A stretch of 10,881 bases of DNA, taken from the NCBI GenBank assembly GCA_035485475.1, contig DATHOA010000151.1, positions 1 to 10,881 on the forward strand, written 5' to 3'. Origin of the DNA: DAIDKA01 sp035485475. Lineage in GTDB: Bacteria; Pseudomonadota; Gammaproteobacteria; Steroidobacterales; Steroidobacteraceae. The notes under the pieces are model-generated. The model was not told the origin of the DNA, did no database searches, and saw nothing but the letters and a program-made list of their open reading frames with translations. The position numbers and the translations under genes are program-made. Positions within the stretch are counted from its first letter, which is position 1. Each line of letters opens with the position of its first letter. This document shows, piece by piece, positions 7,337 to 10,881 of the stretch.

Positions 7337-8663
7337 GCTCCACAGACGTTTCCGCTGAAACGTTTTTGCCGCGCGCAGCCTGCTGCAGCAGGACAGCGAC
7401 CGCAAGATCGTAGTCCATGCGCTCGCCCCGCCACAGGGTTGTAGCGGTACGGGAATTGATATCAGTGCCTCGCGGATGTTGCGCCACTGGTGATTGCCGC
7501 CATTCCGGGCAGGCTTTGAATATCCCGGGAGCGGGGCTCTCGAACGCGCGGCCGTCGGGCCTCACAAATCGCAAAGCCCCGTCATCCAGGCGCAGGATGA
7601 CCACGCGGCCCTCATGGACTTGGCGGTGGTGGAAGCGGCACAGCTGCACCAGGTTTGAGAGTTTCGTTTCCCCGCCATGCGCCCAGTGGTGAATATGATG
7701 CGCATCCACATACAGCGTGTTGGGACAACCGGGGAACCGGCAACCTTTGTCTCGCGACTTCAAAGCACGGCGCAGCGCGGGAGGCAGGACGCGGGTCTTG
7801 CGCCCGACGTTCAGCGGTTCACCCTGATCATCTTCAAGGATATGCACGGTGCTGGCATCGCAGGCCAGGCGCCGCGCGGTTTCGACGGCCATGGCTGGGC
7901 CGTCTTCGAACTCACAGCGGCCGGCACTGCCCTCGCGCAGAGTCTGTTCATCCACATGCACGATGATCTGCTGCCGTTCCGCCGGGGCGAGCGACTGCAT
8001 GCCGTGTTTCAGGAAACTTTCCGCGATTTGCCCCAAGGCGTCCGCGCGCCGGGCGCCCCATGAGGGTCGTTCCTCATCCGGGTCAACGCCATTGCCTTCC
8101 ACCGCAGCATCCAGCGCCTTGATCAGCTGGGCGCCGATTTCGGCCGGTAAGCGGCCCTTGAGGATCAGCGAGCCGTCGTCGCCATAGAAGTAGGTCAGCT
8201 TGCGGGTGGCCTGTTGCCGCGCCTCCCGGGACAATGCCTCCGCTTCCTCAGCGCGTCGAAACCCCCGCACCAGTTTCTCGACGTGCGCAGCGGTACCGTG
8301 CAGAGCAATGTGGAGCAGGTAGTTTTCGGTTTGTGGGCACGCCACCCGCGTGAGGGCGCGTACCTTCGAATAGCTCAGCTGCCCCTGAGCCATCGCCTCG
8401 CTGATGCGCGGGAGCTTCTCGATGGCATGCGCCACGCGCACCTTCTCGCGCGCCGCACCCAGGTCGATGCCGCACTGCCAGTTCAGCCAGTGCGCACAGG
8501 ACTGGGTGGCACCATCCGACCAGCCGTTACGGCGGTCGAACTCGGCAATCAGGAGCAACCAGCGGTGCTGCGCCGCGTTCAGATGGCCGCATAGCTCGGT
8601 GATTTCGGCTTCCAGTTCGCGCAAGGGCCGCGCTTTTTCGAGGTTCGTGGAGACTTGGTCCAT
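7299..8663 (-). CDS. DUF222 / HNH endonuclease domain protein (13E12 repeat type)
   Basis: The product has 454 residues. The N-terminal DUF222 region (about 15-270) includes SCAHWLNWQCGIDLGAAREK (55-74) and LSYSKVRALTRVA (96-108), typical of the family. The C-terminal HNH nuclease domain (about 300-352) has Cys308 and Cys313 in CRFPGC, VDAHHIHHWAHGG (319-331), Asn337 and LCRFHH (341-346). All zinc and catalytic positions I would look for are present, so the nuclease should be active on DNA. The family's role is unsettled; members are often multicopy. A LexA-like box lies 15 bases upstream of the ATG, so induction by DNA damage is likely. The last residues after NVSAET (434-439), SVELSDFPRPAPICR, look like read-through: residues 443-454 are antisense to the triple-SnoaL gene. 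Confidence 0.9.
   Translation of the reverse strand: MDQVSTNLEKARPLRELEAEITELCGHLNAAQHRWLLLIAEFDRRNGWSDGATQSCAHWLNWQCGIDLGAAREKVRVAHAIEKLPRISEAMAQGQLSYSKVRALTRVACPQTENYLLHIALHGTAAHVEKLVRGFRRAEEAEALSREARQQATRKLTYFYGDDGSLILKGRLPAEIGAQLIKALDAAVEGNGVDPDEERPSWGARRADALGQIAESFLKHGMQSLAPAERQQIIVHVDEQTLREGSAGRCEFEDGPAMAVETARRLACDASTVHILEDDQGEPLNVGRKTRVLPPALRRALKSRDKGCRFPGCPNTLYVDAHHIHHWAHGGETKLSNLVQLCRFHHRQVHEGRVVILRLDDGALRFVRPDGRAFESPAPGIFKACPEWRQSPVAQHPRGTDINSRTATTLWRGERMDYDLAVAVLLQQAARGKNVSAETSVELSDFPRPAPICR
7345..7367 (+). terminator. Rho-independent terminator of the exbB-to-SnoaL operon
   Basis: GACGTTTC (7345-7352) pairs with GAAACGTT (7357-7364): 7 Watson-Crick pairs plus one G-U pair around a CGCT loop, followed by a run of five T (7363-7367). 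It starts 9 bases after the SnoaL stop. It has a T-tract only on the plus strand. The same bases encode the NVSAET segment of the convergent HNH protein. Confidence 0.75.
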
Positions 8664-8677
8664 GGGGTTTCCCGAGA

Positions 8678-8697
8678 TACTGGTTATATATACAGTA
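8678..8697. promoter_or_regulatory. LexA-binding SOS box
   Basis: TACTGGTTATATATACAGTA matches the E. coli LexA consensus (TACTG, alternating TA, CAGTA) at 18 of 20 positions. The invariant CTG-N10-CAG core is intact at 8680-8695. It overlaps the proposed -10 of the minus-strand HNH promoter and ends 15 bases before the HNH start codon, the usual place for repression. It is about 104 bases from the divergent helix-turn-helix gene, so control of that gene is less certain. Confidence 0.85.
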
Positions 8698-8722
8698 TAG
8701 CACCCCGCGGACTATTCTGGAA
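8694..8722 (-). promoter_or_regulatory. Probable sigma-70 promoter of the HNH gene
   Basis: On the minus strand TATACT (8694-8699) is a good -10 hexamer. A poor -35, TTCCAG (8717-8722), sits 17 bases upstream. Transcription would start near 8687, inside the LexA box, with a leader of roughly 24 bases and a weak GGGA ribosome binding site. The -35 is weak, so the exact start is uncertain. Confidence 0.45.
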
Positions 8723-8789
8723 AACGCATGGTCATAGGCTGGAACCCAATGGGGAACCATGACGCAGTGAGCGGTCAGGTAACCGGAGC

Positions 8790-8793
8790 GGAG
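8790..8793 (+). promoter_or_regulatory. Ribosome binding site that decides the helix-turn-helix gene start
   Basis: GGAG lies 8 bases before ATG 8802. A GTG at 8793 is in frame but overlaps this site and would add only MRI, so ATG 8802 is preferred. Confidence 0.55.
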
Positions 8794-8801
8794 TGAGAAT
8801 C

Positions 8802-9323
8802 ATGGAATACGACTTCACGTTGAGGTTCAAATTGCAGGCGGCAACCTACTCTGTCGAGCAGCTGATCGAGCGACTGGGTGAAGCCGGATGTGATGATGCA
8901 ACGGTTGGAATTGGTCAAAGCGGCCGGATCGCGCTTAACTTCACGCGCGAGGCAGCTTCTGCCAGCGATGCGGTGCTCAGCGCGATCCCCGGTGCCGAAC
9001 TGATTGAAGCGGCGCCAGACTACGTTGGTCTGACTGATGTCGCTGACCTCGTGGGTATGAGTCGCCAGAATCTGCGCAAGCTCATGGCCTCACACCTGGA
9101 CTTTCCCACGCCCGTACACAGTGGGACGCACAGCCAGGTGTGGCATCTGGAGATTGTGCTGCAGTGGCTGCAGGCGCGTGCCACCTATCAGATCGAGCCG
9201 CAGCTCATTGAATTGGCGCATGTCGCCCAGCAGTGCAACCTCGCGCGCGAGGCTTCGAAGCTGGAGCCCGCGGCGCAGCAGCGATTGCGCGAACTGGTGA
9301 CGGCGGAGCCGCAGGCATCGTGA
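8802..9323 (+). CDS. Helix-turn-helix DNA-binding protein with an unfamiliar N-terminal domain
   Basis: The product has 173 residues. Residues 1-62 (MEYDFTLRFKL, then AGCDDATVGIGQSGRIALNF) form a small alpha/beta domain with alternating strands and helices. I recall similar proteins in other proteobacteria, annotated only as DNA-binding proteins. Residues 74-124, starting YVGLTDVADLVGMSRQNLRK and ending with a Trp-rich VWHLEIVLQWLQ, resemble the AlpA/excisionase-MerR type of winged helix-turn-helix. Residues about 130-170 are helical and charged. The stop overlaps the next gene's GTG start by 4 bases, so the two are translationally coupled. The gene is divergent from the SOS-boxed HNH gene. 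A regulator or phage/island-type DNA-binding role is inferred; targets are unknown. Confidence 0.75.
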   Translation: MEYDFTLRFKLQAATYSVEQLIERLGEAGCDDATVGIGQSGRIALNFTREAASASDAVLSAIPGAELIEAAPDYVGLTDVADLVGMSRQNLRKLMASHLDFPTPVHSGTHSQVWHLEIVLQWLQARATYQIEPQLIELAHVAQQCNLAREASKLEPAAQQRLRELVTAEPQAS

Positions 9324-9757
9324 CAGACGACGACACGGCGATTCGTGCGTTACTGACTCGTCTATACGATGCATGGGCACGCGGCGATGGCCTGGCCTAT
9401 GGCCGGTGCTTTGCGGAACAGTCGGACTACATCACCTTCAACGGCATGCACCTTCATGGCCGGACCGAAAATACCGCCCTGCACAGCGCGCTTTTCCGCG
9501 GCGTCCTCAAGGGCACCAAGCTGTCCGCGCAAATCGAGAGCCTGGCGATGCTCTCGGATGACATTGCCTTGGTTCATACCGCAGGATCCGGGCGCAAGCG
9601 TTCTTATCAAACGTATGTTCTGGTTCGAGTGGGTGCAGATTGGCTGATCCGATCGTTTCAGAATACTCGCGTCCAACCGTTCAGCATCTGGATTACTCGC
9701 TGGGCCCAGCGACGCGCCGATCGTCGGTCGGGGTCTGAAGACGCGCGACCTCCATGA
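9320..9757 (+). CDS. Single-domain SnoaL-like (SgcJ/EcaC-type) protein
   Basis: The product has 145 residues starting at GTG 9320, which overlaps the helix-turn-helix stop as GTGA. The pattern IRALLTRLYDAWARGDGLAY, then CFAEQSDYITFNGMHLHGRT (30-49), ending in SYQTYVLVRVGADWLIRSFQNTRV, is the NTF2-like fold of the SgcJ/EcaC group: an N-terminal helix with W-x-x-G-D, then the F-x-x-x-x-D-Y-x-x-x-x-G-x-x-x-x-G signature, then long beta strands. There is no signal peptide, so it is cytosolic. Members bind small ligands or catalyse varied reactions, and no specific activity can be read here. The C-terminal tail after residue 128 (RWAQRRADRRSGSEDARPP) is Arg-rich and overlaps the convergent oxidoreductase gene by 65 bases, so it may be recently acquired. 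The open frame upstream to 9233 is a shadow. Confidence 0.8.
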   Translation: MTDDDTAIRALLTRLYDAWARGDGLAYGRCFAEQSDYITFNGMHLHGRTENTALHSALFRGVLKGTKLSAQIESLAMLSDDIALVHTAGSGRKRSYQTYVLVRVGADWLIRSFQNTRVQPFSIWITRWAQRRADRRSGSEDARPP

Positions 9758-10607
9758 TCGCGCTCTCATGGGTTCCCTGATAGCCCATCTGGCACAACTG
9801 CCTGAATGCGGCTTCGGCCAGGGACCCGAATGGAGCGCCGATGCCCACGCTTTGCGTCAGTTGTAGCGCGTAACTCACATCTTTGAGTCGCAGCTGCGGC
9901 GTGAAAACGACGTCCTGGAGGTAGTCACAGGCGACCATGCGTTGGCTGTTGCGTACCACCTGCGGGCTGGCCGCCTGACCTGTCGCAATAGCGTCGGCCA
10001 CGGTGCGCAGATCGAGGCCTGCGCGTTCGGCGATCGCCATGGACTCCGCGACCGATGCGATCTGCACGGCGCCCAGCAGATTGATGATCAGCTTGTACGC
10101 CGTGCCCGTGCCAACGGCTCCGAAATGAATGATGCGCCGTGAGAGTGCCTCCAGCACTCCGCGAGCAGCAGCCAGGTCAGCGCTGTCGGCTCCGACCAGT
10201 AGGGTAAGTGCGCCGGCGGCTGCGTCGTCCGGCAGCCCCGTCACGGGCGCATCGATATAGCGCAAGCCATATGACTTTGCCCTTGCCGCCAAATCCACGA
10301 CCCAGGCATGTGACAGGGTCGAGCACTCGATAGCAAGCGCCGCAGGGCGCAAGGAGGCGGCCAGGACGCCGTCGGGTCCGCACCAAATGGCCTGCGAGGC
10401 GGTATCGTCGCTTACCATGGATATGATTGCATCGGCGCCGGCACACGCCTGCGCGGGAGTCGCGAAGACGCGGGCACCCAATCGTTCCAATAAATGCGCA
10501 CGCGCAGCCGTGCGGTTATAGAGCTGCAGGGCATGACCGGCTGCGAGCAGGCCTGCGGCCATGCCCGTGCCCATCCGTCCCAGACCGATGAATGCGACCG
10601 TGGTCAT
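9693..10607 (-). CDS. NAD(P)-dependent oxidoreductase, 3-hydroxyisobutyrate dehydrogenase family
   Basis: The product has 304 residues, normal for beta-hydroxyacid dehydrogenases (about 290-300). The Rossmann start is VAFIGLGRMGTGMAAGLLAA (4-23). NRT at 31-33 after the second strand suggests NADP(H) preference. The substrate motif DAPVTG (119-124) is close to the family DAPVSGG. The catalytic lysine is Lys172 in GTGTAYKLIIN (166-176), with Asn176, and the late conserved LKDVSYAL (241-248) contains Lys242. Everything needed for activity is present. The substrate could be 3-hydroxyisobutyrate, tartronate semialdehyde, succinic semialdehyde or another small hydroxyacid; sequence alone does not decide. 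The start lies one base after the stop of the upstream DUF3592-like gene, so they form an operon. The last 65 bases overlap the convergent SnoaL gene. Confidence 0.9.
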   Translation of the reverse strand: MTTVAFIGLGRMGTGMAAGLLAAGHALQLYNRTAARAHLLERLGARVFATPAQACAGADAIISMVSDDTASQAIWCGPDGVLAASLRPAALAIECSTLSHAWVVDLAARAKSYGLRYIDAPVTGLPDDAAAGALTLLVGADSADLAAARGVLEALSRRIIHFGAVGTGTAYKLIINLLGAVQIASVAESMAIAERAGLDLRTVADAIATGQAASPQVVRNSQRMVACDYLQDVVFTPQLRLKDVSYALQLTQSVGIGAPFGSLAEAAFRQLCQMGYQGTHESAIMEVARLQTPTDDRRVAGPSE

Positions 10608-10608
10608 T

Positions 10609-10881
10609 TCAAACCTGCTGCCGTCCGCGCGTGAAACTGCCGATCAGCGTGAAGATCTGGAAGAAGAAGGCCGCGATCGGTGCACCCCATACGTCGGCAA
10701 CTGTATCCCGATAGGCTTCGGCGGGATTGCGTGGGTTGTAGACGATTGCGACCGAGTCACCGATTACGTAGCGGGCCTGCGTGACCGGACATTCGTAGCC
10801 CCGCGCCGATCCGGCGCTGACCCACAGCGCTGCGGGCGACTCCCGGGCTTGAAAACCAACTTGGGCCTGGAATTTCGTGCA
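10609..10881 (-). CDS. DUF3592-like membrane protein (C-terminal part, runs off the right edge)
   Basis: The frame is open from the right edge to a TGA at 10609-10611; 90 residues are visible. They include YECPVTQARYVIGDSVAIVY followed by NPRNPAEAYRDT, the Y-x-x-G-D-x-V-x-V-x-Y-x-P-x-N/D-P pattern of DUF3592 proteins. After it comes one hydrophobic segment (APIAAFFFQIFTLIGSF) and a basic tail, so the C-terminus is likely cytoplasmic. The N-terminal part, usually with another membrane segment, is outside the window. Function is unknown. It is immediately followed by the oxidoreductase gene on the same strand; AGG in its last codons may serve as that gene's ribosome binding site. Confidence 0.7.
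   Translation of the reverse strand, partial: CTKFQAQVGFQARESPAALWVSAGSARGYECPVTQARYVIGDSVAIVYNPRNPAEAYRDTVADVWGAPIAAFFFQIFTLIGSFTRGRQQV

Larger units (their letters stand above)
8664..8801. other. Divergent intergenic region between HNH and helix-turn-helix genes
   Basis: The 138 bases hold the LexA box, the HNH promoter, and the ribosome binding site of the plus-strand gene. A direct repeat GGAACC (8741-8746, 8753-8758) and short GTCAT/ATGAC arms (8731-8735, 8759-8763) are visible between them. I see no convincing plus-strand promoter and no open frame with family resemblance. Confidence 0.6.

Noticed and set aside
7677..8594. Several plus-strand frames of 90-130 codons opposite the HNH gene
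   Set aside because: The minus-strand frame encodes clear DUF222 and HNH motifs; the plus-strand frames have none and lack ribosome binding sites.
8731..8763. Short inverted repeat GTCAT/ATGAC around a GGAACC direct repeat, as a possible operator
   Set aside because: The arms are only five bases with a 23-base spacer, easily expected by chance; kept only as a remark in the intergenic entry.
1..10881. Search for CRISPR array, tRNA, rRNA, transposase, integrase and attachment repeats
   Set aside because: None was seen by eye; the only sizeable repeats are the three domain copies inside the SnoaL gene.

Overview
The window looks like a chromosomal segment of a GC-rich gammaproteobacterium. The evidence is the gene order (DUF2062 gene / exbB-exbD-msbA-lpxK-Trm112-like-kdsB), enteric-type sigma-70 hexamers, and a near-consensus gammaproteobacterial LexA box (CTG-N10-CAG). 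A Xanthomonadales/Nevskiales/Steroidobacter-like lineage fits best, but I cannot fix the genus by eye.

Positions 1-304 (minus strand) hold the N-terminal part of a DUF2062 membrane protein. It is divergent from a tightly packed plus-strand envelope operon starting with a sigma-70 promoter at 331-358. The operon runs exbB (399), exbD (1115), msbA (1552), lpxK (3315), a 62-residue Trm112/YcaR-like protein (4393), kdsB (4587), and an exported protein with three tandem SnoaL/NTF2-like domains (5345-7336). Genes overlap by 4 bases or are separated by about 12 or fewer. The operon closes with a rho-independent terminator at 7345-7367. ExbB/ExbD form a proton-driven inner-membrane motor. MsbA flips lipid A core, LpxK adds the 4'-phosphate to lipid A, and KdsB activates Kdo, so the operon is about outer-membrane and LPS biogenesis. 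The triple-SnoaL protein is an unexplained periplasmic passenger.

Positions 7299-9757 look like an accessory block. A minus-strand DUF222-HNH endonuclease gene (13E12 type) has an 18/20 match to the E. coli LexA consensus just 15 bases before its start codon, so it is probably SOS-induced. Its 3' end runs through the terminator of the upstream operon and 38 bases into the triple-SnoaL gene. Divergent from it is a two-gene unit: a helix-turn-helix protein with an unfamiliar N-terminal domain, overlapping by 4 bases a single-domain SnoaL/SgcJ-type protein.

Positions 9693-10881 (minus strand) hold the 3' end of a DUF3592-like membrane protein. One base later comes an apparently intact 3-hydroxyisobutyrate dehydrogenase-family oxidoreductase, whose 3' end overlaps the small SnoaL gene convergently by 65 bases. 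I see no tRNA, rRNA, CRISPR array, transposase or attachment site. No stretch over 300 bases lacks a gene. The longest gap is the 138-base divergent region 8664-8801.
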